Of a stretch of 64,000 nt of DNA, positions 34,536 to 46,911 are shown piece by piece. Below the pieces are notes generated by a model. It worked only from the letters and a program-made list of their open reading frames with translations, did no database searches and had not been told where the DNA came from. Both the position numbers and the translations under genes were made by a program. Source of the stretch: Hexactinellida sp. DTS-2022 (Eukaryota; Porifera; Hexactinellida); assembly GCA_028753945.1 (NCBI GenBank), contig JAPNXP010000007.1, positions 3,410,001 through 3,474,000 on the forward strand. The letters run 5' to 3'. How positions within the stretch are numbered: the first letter of the stretch is position 1; each line of letters starts with the position of its first letter.

Positions 34536-36051
34536 TCTTTAAATTCAATGAAATAATATATTATCCTGGAATATGACAAGTCTTTAATTATATCCCACAA
34601 GTTTAAGATTTATGATCAATAATCATGCGTTAATAATAAAAGTTTGTTACAAAACCAAAATATAATTAATCAAAAAATCACCATTGGTCGTCCTGAAATA
34701 CTATTTTGAGACTACATAAATCATTTTTTTTGATGCGAAAAATGGGAGCGGCGATCGACCAGCTGCCAAATGATTTAAGAATCAAGCTCCACATCAGCTG
34801 CAGTCTTAAATCTTGGTAATTGAGGATGATCTAGGCAAATGTTTTGGTATTAAACTACAAGTATTCCAAATTAGTTTGTCTACATACGCCAAACTTTGCT
34901 GGTATGATATGCTTGTGAATTAAGATATGTAAGGACTCACCTTTGCTTAACAGACATATATCACCAGTATAAAAGGACTGTGAAATACGAGATGGGGTAA
35001 ACATAGAGAAGTCAGAAAGCATTAACTATGAAACCTTTGGTTATGTGGATTAGACATGTTCAAACAAATGACAATATCGAATTTCAAATCATAGTGTTTG
35101 GTATTAAGGCCCTCATAGGAACTAGGCACCTTTAGGATGTCAGCAGATTCATTGGGATAATTTAATCCAAATTGACTTGTCACGTTAGCTTATGGGGTAC
35201 CATCAGTGGCGGTGCTAGCTATCCGCCACTGGTGGGACACAATTGAGTCACAGTGCAGGGCAGGCACAGGCTATACTCAACAAATAATTTATAAGACATT
35301 TTGCTTAATCCGGAGAATTTTTTTGTCGAATATCAGGCTATTATCAGCCATAAGTAAAATAGCTGACACATTACTGGAAGGAAATGGATACAGGATTATA
35401 ATTTATTATATTCTTACAAAATTCAAATAATGTTTAATCTTTTATAGAATAATTATTAATTACATTCGTTCCTAATATTTAACAGAACGGTTAACTGATC
35501 TTCAAAATTTACGACCGTTAAGCCACTAACCGAATTAAGCCTCACCAATTTTACACCGAAATAAACCTCCATCGACATGTCTGAACAAGCGTTGAAATGA
35601 ATTGTTATTTATTTGTCTTCAGATCACAAATCACACTAATTCAAGTTTTTTCTAATATCTCAATTACATGTAATTGAACATGTCGTATGGTAACTGACGA
35701 TAACATGAATCCGGGCATACCAAAGCTTTTCGGGTGTAATAAATTGAGGAAATTTTATTAAAAATTACCAACTCAAACCACCTTATAAACCACGTTCCTT
35801 GATGTCCATATACTAGGTACCCCAGTTTGTCTTACTGTGGTGACGTTAATTTATATATACATACGTATATTTAACGATTTTAATTGAAGTCAATATTTTT
35901 TCGGAAAGAATATTTTTGTTTAGTTTTCATTATATCTACACACGTATGTGTAATGGTAATTATTAATAACTATCAGATATGGTATTTATTCATGTATTTT
36001 CTAAATTCACTTTAAATTTGTAGCATTTGTCAACTATTAACCTTTTAGTGG
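34536..36051. other. Gene-free intronic stretch
   Basis: Only a small hairpin (CAGTGGCGGTGCTAGC...ATCCGCCACTGG, 35199-35227) stands out, looking like a solo MITE end pair. Otherwise AT-rich sequence. Confidence 0.5.
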
Positions 36052-36886
36052 GGCAGCATAACAGCCATATTGGAGTGAATTGTTCAATTTTTGATACAAG
36101 CATGAAAATTGGCACAGACATACATAAATATATTATATAAAGATATGGATATGGAGGCATCACGAAATTTTAATATTTTCAAGATGGCGGCCAAAAATTG
36201 TCGCAAAGTGTCGGACAAAAGCCCGCTCTCGCGAATAATTGTTCAATGACCTCGTAGAGTGTTTGTATGCACATAGTTATTTTCAAATTATTGTGCGGTG
36301 AAGAAAGAGGGGTGGTATGTACCACATTCCAGCGTTGTCAAGGAATGTCATCCCTCCCAAACATGGTCATGTGACCCCTATAATGACTGGAAATCTTATG
36401 CTGATTACGAATATCAGCATTAAACATTTATTAAACTTCAATTGACAGAGTTAATTTGTTTTTGTATACATATATGTACTACAGTATAACTTGGGTTAGT
36501 ACGTACTTCGGCTTAGTAGGTACTGATTTTTTAAATCATTTAGTAAATTTACGTATATGTATCTCAATATAATGTAAAGTCAGTTAGTACTGTATAATCA
36601 AATAATCACTTTTCGTTTCTTCTATTTCGGCTATTTTGCCCTAATCTATTTCCCGTTCATGATAACAAATTGGTATCAACCGGTGTTATTCGAATTGAAG
36701 ATTCTTTGAAAGTTCCAAAAATTGTGTTCATAGTAACGGAAATCGCATTATCGTGTTCGTACAAATGAGTTTATACTGTATATTTCAATTTTTGAATTTC
36801 ATAAAGATTAATTTAAGTTTAAGTGCTCAAAAATATTTTAGGCGAGAACAATCAGGGGCTAAGGATTTTAAGAAACTATTGATAAA

Positions 36887-37331
36887 TCTATATTATTAAA
36901 ACTCGACTGTTGTTCATGTTTGTTTGTGTGTGTGTACCACTGTGTGTGTTTGTTTGTCCAGGTTGCTTTAAAGTGATTGGGGAATAGAAACTGCATTTAT
37001 ATACCAAGATAGAGACTAACTTCCAAATGTTATAATAGGTAAACAAGTATGCTGATTTCAAATTTCGCATTTTAAAATTTTTAATATGAATAGTATTATT
37101 GTTGTTGTTTGCAAAAAAGATAACAAATTATTGTAAATTCAAAATCACCCTAGAAGTTTGCTTTCAAGTGGTGTTAAATGTAAACAAGTTAAAAGTATGG
37201 AAATGGTAGGAAGGGATGTTTTACTAACTCTATCATCAATGATTTAGTGAGGAGTTAGGCCGCATAGTGGCAGTTAACTTGAGGTGCGTGGCACCGATCA
37301 GTCGCAAAGCGACCGAGACCGAAGGCTCTTA
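36887..37331 (+). mobile_element. Helitron-like non-autonomous element, copy 2
   Basis: Starts TCTATATTATTAAAACTCGA after an A, like copy 1, and shares its 3' end 'cgaccgagaccgaag'. It lies within the foldback element. Confidence 0.65.
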
Positions 37332-37563
37332 TTTAATAAATAACGACTTAGAAGAGTTTATGACTGCAACTATTAATAAACGATGATCAGTGGGTAACTC
37401 TAATGGCAGGGGGCGTATCGAGCCATTTACCTCCTGGAGGATGCAATCCTCAATCGGCGCAGACTTTTCTAATAGTATAAGAGCCATTATTTTAAGGAAA
37501 TCGAATACACAATATTGATTTCTATTAAAATATGGATAAGATCTTTACATGCATGCCTATATA

Positions 37564-37736
37564 CAGTAGTACCTCGTTAACATGAGCACCAACGGGTTTA
37601 TAAAATTTTGTTAGCTTTATCCGGAGTTCATATTAACCGGAGTAATACCCAGTGAATAGCCATTGTAGCTTGTAGGGACCTAATTCTGTGGAACTGTTTG
37701 TCTTCTTATCCGGTTCGCACTAACGAGATTCTACTG
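37564..37736. mobile_element. pogo/Tc1-type MITE
   Basis: CAGTAGTACCTCGTTAA and the complementary AACGAGATTCTACTG are flanked by TA. Nested in the foldback element. Confidence 0.82.
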
Positions 37737-38709
37737 TAATATGAAAATATCCGTTGAATATAAGATAGGTATTGGTGTCGATTAAACGCAGCCGACTCCG
37801 CTTTATAGAGCTACCAGTTAATAGATTTCTCCTCTTAATCGAGTAAAAGTTTCATAAGATATTTTGGGTTAAAATAGAAATCGGTTAGCAAGTAACCCCT
37901 CGGGAGAGAAAATTGGTGCATATTATGCAAGTGTAATTACCACGGAATTTACATTATATTGAGATACATATAAATTTACTAAATGATTTAAAAAATTAGT
38001 ACCTACTAAGCCGAAGTACGTACTAACCCAAGTTATACTGTAGTACATATATGTATACAAAAACAAATTAACTCTGTCAATTGAAGTTTAATAAATGTTT
38101 AATGCTGATATTCGTAATCAGCATAAGATTTCCAGTCATTATAGGGGTCACATGACCATGTTTTGGAGGGATGACATTCCTTGACAACGCTGGAATGTGA
38201 TACATTCCATTCTCAAATATTGTTTCTACCCTATCGAGTGACCCCTCTTTCTTCACCGCACAGTAATTTGAGAATAACTATGTGCATACAAACACTCTAC
38301 GAGGTCACTTAACAAGTATTCGCGAGAGCGGGCTTTTGTCCGACACTTTCCGACAATTTTTGGCCGCCATCTTGAAAATATTAAAATTTCGTGATGCCTC
38401 CATATCCATATCTTTTTATAATATATTTATCTATGTCTGTGCCAATTTTCATGCTTGTATCAAAAATTGAACAATTTTATTGCTATGCTGCGCCACTATT
38501 TATTTCGCTGAGACACAAAAGTATCTTAATTAGCTAATTATGTGGGCAATTGTCATTACTATAATAAAGATTTAAGTATTTAAGTTAATATTTCATTAGA
38601 AACACATAAATAGTACAATCACTTCGGATAATCTCCCCGACGAAAAATATTCTGTAAATTTAATATCCACTTTTTATTACTCTTAACATATATCTCTACT
38701 TCCTAACTA

Positions 38710-38894
38710 AAGTCGACTCCGCTTAATAGAGACACCTCGGGACCAGGTTGTTTTGACCCGATTAAGCGGAGAAACCAATTAACCGAAAATATTGTAAGCC
38801 AAACTGTAATTCAGTTCTATAAATCCTGTGAAATTTTGACCCGATTAAGCGGAGAAACCAATTAACCGGTGGCTCTATTAAGCGGAGTTGACTG
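38710..38894. mobile_element. pogo/Tc1-type MITE, GACTCCGCTTAATAGAG family
   Basis: Ends AAGTCGACTCCGCTTAATAG and CTATTAAGCGGAGTTGACTG between TA dinucleotides. Near-identical sister at 59234-59417 and a shorter relative at 56627-56726. Confidence 0.87.
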
Positions 38895-38914
38895 TATTCA
38901 TGGTTTAATTAGTA

Positions 38915-39890
38915 TGAGACAGTTCGTGACCTTCGTAATATGGCCTTACTACTACTCCGAACCATGGATTACTTAAAGGCCATTGATTATTAGCTGACAT
39001 ATCTTTATCTGAATAGCTAGTAATGACAGACCTGATAAATGCATTATAATTATATGAAGTTAGGAACATGATATCAAGGCATACATAACACTCTTTAGAA
39101 ATGTGATATATCACCATTTGATGACGTAATCGCTAATTTTCGTGGGAATTATCGTGTTTCTGAAGCCTGCTTTTAACATAGTTAAACGCGTTATAAATGT
39201 TCAAAATTGGAACATGATGATACCCATATCTCATTGAATGAAATATATCGAAATTATAAATGGAATGTAGACAAATACCTTGGTTGCCAAGGAAATGTAT
39301 ATTTCCTAAAATGAGCCATAACTCAAAAACTATCGATTTTATGTAAACTATGCTAGTACTAATCTATCCGAAATTGGTAACTTCCTATTCATTGGTAATA
39401 CATTTTCTAGGCCTAACTTCAATATTTTTTGAGATAATGAGATTATTTGCACTTAATTCTTTATATGGTAACACTCATTATCTCAAAAGATTATTGCAGT
39501 TAGGACTAGAAAATGTACTATCAAGCTATTTGTCAACATTCCATTTATAATTTCGATATATTTCATTCAATGAGTTAAGGACATCCTTATGTTCCAATTT
39601 TGAACATTTATAACGCGTTTAACTATGTTAAAAGCAGGCTTCAAAAACAAGATAATTCCCATGAAAAATAGCGTATACGTAATCAAATGGTGATATATCA
39701 CTATTCTATATATGCCTTGATATCATGTTCCTAACTTCTTCTTATATTATTATAATGTATTTTCACAGGTCTGTCATTACTAGCTATTGAGATAAAGATA
39801 AGTCACTTATTTATCAATGGCCTTTAAGTAATCCATGGTTCGGAGTAGGGATAAGGCCTTATGTTACGAAGGTCACGGTTCAAACAAACT
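38915..39890. repeat. Large (~0.97 kb) palindrome
   Basis: Arms about 38915-39270 and 39540-39890 are inverted copies, from TTCGTGACCTTCGTAA inwards, sharing AACGCGTTATAAATGTTC and GTGATATATCACCA. The centre (39380-39500) has further inverted motifs around CTCATTATCTCAAAA. Probably a foldback transposon related to 24280-24747. Confidence 0.85.
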
Positions 39891-40293
39891 TTTATGAATT
39901 CCTTACATCATTTAACTTGTAACTTCAAGCTAGAAATCTGATTCAAATTGATTGTGTGTGATGATATCGAGAAGCTACTAAACGTGGGGTAATAGTATGA
40001 TTTTCTCGAATTATAGCAAGTGTTTAAAGGCTCAATTGTTTAAGTACAGTATTTCTACCTTTATTTCCAACTGTTGTTACAGCTAGCATGTTATTAGAGT
40101 CATAAGGATGGTTGAGACTGAGACAGGCTTGGAAAATTTGAATGAATAATATTACTGTCTTCTTCTTCTAATGTTGTTTAAGGAATTCAGATGCTACATT
40201 ACTTATAAAACCTTGAGCTTCTAACTTCTCAGCGTTTTACCAGCTTCAAAAGAGCTTTTGGGATGTTTTAAAATATTCTACAATAATTTCCAT
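39891..40293. other. No feature recognised
   Basis: AT-rich intronic spacer. Confidence 0.45.
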
Positions 40294-41434
40294 CATACAT
40301 GGGTTCAATTCCGATTTAATTCCCTGAATTCCCAATCTTAATGGGTTCCCTGATTTAATTCCCAGTCGCAGTCTTTCATTTTCGTCAATTCAGGGCTTAA
40401 GTCCCATTCCAATTCCTTAGGATAGGACTTAATTCCAAGTCCCAGTCTTTCAAATCCCGGATTCCAGGACTTGAGTCCCATTCCCATTCCCTAGGATAGG
40501 ACTTAAATCCCAACCCAGTCTTTCAAATCCTGGAATTCAGGGCTAAGTCCCATTCCCATTCCTTAGGATAGGTCTTAATTCCCAGTCCCAGTCTTTCAAA
40601 TCCTGGAATTCAGGACATAAGTCCCATTCCCATTCCCTAGGATAGGACTTAATTCCCAGTCCCAGTCTTACAAATCCTGGAATTCAGGGCTTTAGTCCCA
40701 TTCCCATTCCCTGGGATAGGACTTAATTCCAAGTCACAGTCTTTCAAATTCGGGATTCCAGGACTTAAGTCCCATTCCCATTTCCTAGGATAGGACTTAA
40801 TTCCCAGTCGCAGTCTTCCAATTTCGGGAATTCAGAACTTAAGTCCCACTCCCATTCCCTAAGATATGACTTAAGTCCCATTCCCATTCCCACTCCTTAG
40901 TACAGGACTTTATTCCCAGTCGCAGTCAAATTTCAAAATTAAATCAAATATAACTATGGGTAATCAATAATTCAGGACTTAAGTCCCATTCCCAATTCAC
41001 TGAATGGGATTTGGCTCTCGTAGTCCTTTAATTCCGGAAATTCAGGAATTACATCGATCCAATTCAAATCTATTCAATGAATACTTATCAAATTTAAATC
41101 AAATTTAACTATGGGTACTCAATAATTCAGGGCTTAAGTCCCATTCCCATTCCCTAGGATAGGACTTAATTCCTAGTCCCAGTCTTTCAAATCCCGGATT
41201 CCAGGACTTGAGTCCCATTCCCATTCCCTAGGATAGGACTTAATTCCCAGTCGCATTCTTTCAAATCCGGGAATTCAGAACTTGAGTCCCATTCCCATTC
41301 CCTAGGATAGGACTTAATTCCCAGTAAGTGTCTTTCAAATCCTTGATTCAGGACTTAAGTCCCATTCCAAATCAGAATGGGATTGGGATTTAAATATAAA
41401 TCTTAATTCCAGTCCGGACTTGAACCCATGTATG
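40294..41434. repeat. 72-bp minisatellite bounded by inverted ends
   Basis: About fourteen irregular units of about 72 bases combine CCTAGGATAGGACTTAATTC, CCCAGTCCCAGTCTTTC and TTAAGTCCCATTCCCATTCC. The array is bounded by CATACATGGGTTCAA and TTGAACCCATGTATG, which are inverted. This suggests a transposon whose interior was replaced or filled by a satellite. No clean target duplication. Confidence 0.85.
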
Positions 41435-41469
41435 AAATTTTCCATCGTGATTTCCATATAAATCCCACA

Positions 41470-41676
41470 TTTACAATACATCACCTTAAAAGGTGACTGT
41501 TCCAAAGGTCTGCCGGGTCGTGGACCAAAGGTTTTTTCAGTATCTATGAAGTTGTTGAGGGAGGATCCATTGAGTGGGCAAACATGACAACGATTATCCA
41601 CCTTACATCCCACTTTACTGCGAATGAAATATTGTTGATCTTCAAAACTACTCAAGAGTTTTACCATCATTCTCAA
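41470..41676 (-). other. Candidate orphan exon, unknown protein
   Basis: The minus frame from 41676 is open through a coding-like stretch (YFIRSKVGCKVDNRCHVCP, EKTFGPRPGRPLEQSPFK). A possible donor TTTTAAG|GTGATG lies at about 41486. Further on, the frame enters the minisatellite and is not credible. It lies within the EML intron on the same strand. No family recognised; it could be a transposon relic. Confidence 0.3.
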
Positions 41677-43535
41677 ATTTACACAAAGCCATTTTACCTG
41701 TGTCTAGGTTCGCAAGCCTAGTACGACAACCGCAACAAATTTACTTTGGGATTTGTCATATCTGAATGCTAAAAAAAGCTTGAAATTTAGCTGGTTTTAG
41801 AGACATATAAATAAATATATTTCAATTAACCCACTCAAATTATATAGAAGAAATTCAACTGCTATTTGGAAAGTGAGTTTGCAATATTAAGTAGAATTAA
41901 CAAAAATTTAAATAGCTTCCGCCCTTTCAAATAGTAAATCAAAATTAAAACAATTGATTTTGTTCTTGATAACTGTATTGTTTCGAATAAGCGCCCCGGC
42001 GAATATTTTTTCGTGGGCCAATTTATTCCGAATATTTTCATGTAAAATACAGAGAATAATATTTTGGTGGATTCCCATGAGTCTCAGCGACATTATACAT
42101 ACTGTAGCTGCAGAATTAATGTAATTATACTTCAATTAGTGACTAATGTGTTTTATTTGACAATACCAATGCCACTTTAATTTACTCGGGCGTATTCAAG
42201 ACCGGACGTTTATTCCAAGCAATATGATATATTTCAAAAGTCATTATCTTACTATATAGCCCTGCCTAAACCTGGTCGCATGTGTTGCTGTGGAAGATTG
42301 TAGAGAGGCTATAAGTCCGAAAGAGTTTACAGTGTGAACTCTTTGGGAGTTTTATAGTCGATATCTAAATTCTTTTCGGCTTCACCTAAAAGATGGAGTA
42401 TATAAACTGGAAATCTTAAATGCAAGGATTATGTGATCCGAAGTGTGTCAAAGATGCGATGGTCTGCAAGTGGTAACGCCATGAGAGCCCTATTTAAGAA
42501 TTAGTCTTAGATTAAACCGTCTAATCTAGGGATGAACTGGATCCTGAATCCGGTTCCAGCTCCAGGATTATAATTAATATTTGACCTGTGAACGCTATAT
42601 TTACAAATTATTTATGAGGAGCAGTGGAGACCTTATATGGAAGTCTAGGCAGGGATTTGCAAATATAAAGTAATTGCCCAAGCTAAGATTAATAAAATCC
42701 ATATCCGAAACATATCGAATTGGATAAATACATAGTACAAATGCTATTAGGACTGAACACGAGGTAAAATTGGAGAATAACACTACATTGAACAGTGGCA
42801 TATCGGTATTTCCATCCCTCCCTATTTTAAATTATTGCCCCTACATTTACAGGGACTCTAAATATAGAATTTACTTCGTTATTACATTTCTCCCATTTTT
42901 GTAACTTTGCTAACTAACCCAAATTTAAATTTTCCATACATCTGGCTGTCACGGTGGTTCTGCACTGTACCTGAATTTCTAAACATTAAAATTACGGAGG
43001 AAAAATATATTTTAATGCATGATGAAATAATACTCTTTCTAAAATATTACTTTAGGTTATAATTGCATGTTTTCATATCAAGAAGATCATGAAAAATAAA
43101 AGTTTAGAGTAAAGTTGGAAGAAAAGGGATGAGCATTAAACAGCGTATATATTTGAAAACACCTTATTTTTTCCAAAATTATGGTTTAAATGAAAGCAAA
43201 GCCATATCAATTCTCACAATTAGGTTCGAAGTATTTCATAGGATCTCTTGGAGGTGCCTCGCTTTCCAACATTGATACATCAAGATTTGTCGTATATGAT
43301 TGCAAATGTTTTTCAACACTGATTAAAAAGTTTCTGATCTTTAGCTGTCATAAGACAATGTATGGTATGTTAATTATATCGTCCAAATTGTCCAGAGCTG
43401 ATAAAATTGGATGAGCATATATAATTTCATCAAATTGAATAAGTAATATTCTGGCTTTTCAAAAAGAATTTATTGAAATTGACAATAACTATAAACTTTC
43501 AAAATCCTGTAGCTGTAGTTGATAACATACATGTA
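41677..43535. other. Gene-free intronic stretch
   Basis: Several short ORFs but none with recognisable motifs or codon character. No TIR pair found. Confidence 0.45.
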
Positions 43536-43635
43536 TAGTATACTCCGCTTAATTGGGACACCACTGAATCGGGACATCCACTTAATTGGGACAACTCCCC
43601 AAGAATCGAACCCTATCAATTGAAGTTAATATTTT

Positions 43636-45778
43636 TTACTGTGCCGACTATACTTTAGTATAGTGGCCCAGTATTGAAATCACTGCCTTTATTATTTATA
43701 TTTTTGTTTTCTCCGTAGCAGGTGCCCTGGTCAGAGCTTTATAGTTGATGGTCTAAAACTTGGCATGTAGGTGCGATGGGACCGTCTAATTTGCACCTGG
43801 GGTTACGATTTTTGATTAAAAATTTATTGACACATCTTTAACACCTTTCAAAATTTGTCTGGTCCATAACTAAAAAAACCCAAATTTGCAGCCTGTGCCG
43901 ACCATATTCCTTTTGGTGGCACTATATTTTGATTGTGGTTTATTGATGGTGCCTCCAAAGGAACATGCTTGTCGGCACAGGCTGCAATTTTGGATTTTTT
44001 TCGCCAAGTCACCAACGCCTCGGGGTATCAAGAACCATTTGTTAATTGGTTCGGCAAGGAATGGTAGATAAATTTGGAGTTTGTTTCTATCATAAACCAT
44101 CTAGAGTTTAATGCCATTCATTCATTATGTATTGATAATAAATTATATTATTATTTATTTATTTTAGCAATGTTATCCACGGTGAGTGAGTTAAGTCAAC
44201 AAATTCCTTATATTATATTATTATATTTAATCCATTGTATAGTAATACTATAATTTAATAGAAGCCAGCTGGAATTTATAAGTTAAATCAATATAATTAT
44301 CTCGAGTTGAATGAATAGAGTAAGATTTAACAAGTTAAATCAATAAAATTATTACAAGTTGAAACAATAGAATTAGATTTAACAGTTTTACTGAATCTGA
44401 AGTGTGAGGAAACACAGGAGATTGGCACCCCAATTATGGCACAAACCTAGGCTAAGTTGAACATTTGCGAATTGCCAAAAGGTGTAGAATTTAATTCTCT
44501 ATCCGTATATGTAAAATTTATCAAGCTAACTATTAATTATTTAATGCTATGAGCCATAATTAGTTTAAATAGGTGTTAAAATTATTTGATCAAAATCGTG
44601 ACCCCAGGTGCAAATTAGACGGTCACTACGCAACTACATGCCAAATTTCAGCCCTTAATGTTTAATGTATACAGGTGTGGCCAGGGCACCTGCTACGGAG
44701 AAATAAAAATAAAGGCAGTGATTCCAAGCCTGGGCCACTATACAATAGTATAGTCGGCACAGTAAAAATGTTATACTAAACCCCAATTATTATTTGACCA
44801 TTGGATTCATCTTCATATTCTGCGTCTGATGGGAGAGGAATATTTTTTATAATGGGTTTAATTTCTGCCTTAAATGGGGGTTAAAATTTATTTGTTTACT
44901 CACACTTAAATTTCTGGAAAAGTGTTAAATCTAATTCCATTGTATCAACTTGTAATAATTATATTGATTTAACTTGTTAAATCCTACTATATTGATTCAA
45001 CTTGAGATAATTATATAGATTTAACTTATAAATTCCAGCTGGCTTCTATTTAATTGTAGTATTACTATACAGTACACCCTCGCTAATCCGAACAGAGGTG
45101 TTCCGATTCAAAAATCTTCTGTTCCGATTAGTGAATTCGTTCCGATTAGTGAAGTAATGCATTTCTATGGGCATCTATAAATGAGAATCTCGATAATCCG
45201 TACCAAACTTGGAGAAACCTTATTAATTCGCACTAAACATCTAGTGTACTCCTTAAAATACTTGCCTGAGACTTATTTTTCATACTTCCATTGCAATTTA
45301 CGATTTTTTCCCACATTTATTAGAAGAATATTTTGGTTTCTCCTGTTCGGATTAGCGAGGGTTCGGATTAGCGGGGTTCGGATTAGCGAGGGCGAGGGTG
45401 TACTGTACAATGGATAAAATTAAATAATATAATATAAGGAATTTGTTGACTTAACTCACTCACCGTGGGTAACATTGCTAAAATAAATTACTAATAATAT
45501 AATTTATTATCAATACATAATGAATGAATTGCATTTAACTCAACATGGTATATGTTAGAAACAAACTTCAAATTTATCTACCGTTCCTTGTGACTCGGAC
45601 CAATTTACAAATGGTTCTTGACACCTTGAGACGTTGATGACTTGGCGAAAGAAAAATCCAAAATTGCAGCCTGTGCCGACAGCATGTTCCTTTGGAGACA
45701 CTATAAATAAAGAACCAACAAAACATAGTGCCACCAAAGGAACATGCGTCGGCACAGGCTGCAATTTTGGATTTTTTA
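43636..45778. repeat. Modular repeat family A, copy 2
   Basis: Module order is Q', P', R, S, P, Q, S', R' (prime = reverse strand), giving a partly mirror-image structure. R is itself palindromic (CAAAATTGCAGCCTGTGCCG at one end, CGGCACAGGCTGCAATTTTG at the other). The S' module hosts a pogo MITE. No coding capacity. Confidence 0.8.
45070..45405. mobile_element. pogo/Tigger-type MITE with proven empty site
   Basis: CAGTACACCCTCGCTAATCC and the complementary end are flanked by TA (45068-45069, 45406-45407). The other S modules (near 645 and 44238) have the uninterrupted sequence with one TA, so the paralogous empty site confirms the insertion. TTCCGATTAG motifs are repeated inside. Confidence 0.95.
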
Positions 45779-46221
45779 TAATTCGGTTAATCGGGACAAA
45801 CTCCACTTAATCGGGACAAACTCCGCTTAATTTGCACAAACTCGCACAATGAAAATCAATATTGATCAGAATAAATTCTAATAATTTTGAACAATTCTGA
45901 TAATCTACAACATAATGTCCAGATAGGACGTTGTCTACTTGATTTATTGAAATCTCAATTCACCAGAGAATATGATCTAGTGGTTCACTTACAGTTCCAA
46001 ACGGTCCACATATTATTAAGGTTCATAATATGGGATCGAGTAGCCTCAAGGGTCTGTAAGCAGTGGAGGAATTGTTATAACAGGTTTAAAACTCAAATTG
46101 TAGTAAATCGCTACTAGATCGAAACAATACATATATGAATTTTTCGGTTAATTGAGATTTCCGCCTAATTGGGACAAGATGTCTGAAACAAAAGTGACCC
46201 AATTAAGCGGAGTAGATTGTA

Positions 46222-46679
46222 TTTGAAAATCTATAGCATTTTATTGATCGTAGGCTCTGACATTATTTTTGAGCGATACATGACAGATTCACAATTACTA
46301 AATGATACAAAAGAGCCAGTTGCATCTTCTCTTGTTATATTTCGCAAACAATATTGTCAACTTAGCGCGTGAATTTTGCATCTCATTCTTAAATTATAGC
46401 TCCAGTTTGGTAATCCACTAAACTGTGGTCATGTAATATACGTATATGGATAAATTAAATTTGTATTCACTAGTAATTTTGTTGTCGCTTTAATCCATTC
46501 CTATACAGAGCGCATTTTAAAACTACGTCGAAAAAAATTGTGTATTCCATTGAGATGAGTACAACTTATCAATTAGTAGATGTCAATAAATTATATGAGT
46601 ATTTCAATAATAAATACTCGATAAGAGTGAACAAAGTACAAACTTGTCATCGTATGGTCATAATTTTCAATGAAATGGA
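46222..46679. other. No feature recognised
   Basis: AT-rich intronic spacer. Confidence 0.45.
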
Positions 46680-46911
46680 TAGTTTATTTAACTAATATTA
46701 ATTTATAGTTATGTATGGAATAAATTTCTTTGACCTTTAGTAAATATATTTCGAATTTCTTGAAAGTTGCTTTCTCAAATGCAGTTCTTAAAAAAGAACG
46801 TCCAAAAATTGGCACAGTTGACCCGCGGCCGCTTCCCATGGCGTCCACATTATAAGGCCCAACCCTGGGCATTGCACCCCCCACATATATTTTGTGCTGG
46901 AACCATCCCTG
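46680..46911 (-). mobile_element. Truncated hAT MITE, one end only
   Basis: Reverse-strand match to the left ~230 bases of the element at 53276-54259, ending in CCATCCCTG (complement of CAGGGATGG). The other end is missing. Confidence 0.8.

Larger units (their letters stand above)
36052..38498. mobile_element. Long-TIR foldback element, 2.45 kb
   Basis: Two arms of roughly 530 bases (36052-36583 and 37955-38498) are inverted copies with high similarity. They start TAGTGG(G/C)GCAGCATA and include shared blocks such as CAAGATGGCGGCC and CTCGCGAATA. The internal 1.4 kb holds a Helitron-like copy and a pogo MITE. No coding sequence. Flanks share only TTT, so the superfamily is open. Confidence 0.88.
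43536..46219. mobile_element. Mariner-like element invaded by family A
   Basis: Ends TAGTATACTCCGCTTAATTG and CAATTAAGCGGAGTAGATTG are inverted and flanked by TA (43534-43535, 46220-46221). Subterminal CTTAATTGGGACA motifs are repeated on both sides. About 43636-45778 is an inserted copy of repeat family A. A 76-codon ORF at 45887-46117 might be a transposase scrap, but no motif is convincing. Confidence 0.8.

Noticed and set aside
43870-44100. 76-codon minus ORF across module R
   Set aside because: Its sequence is that of the palindromic repeat module and similar ORFs appear wherever the module occurs.
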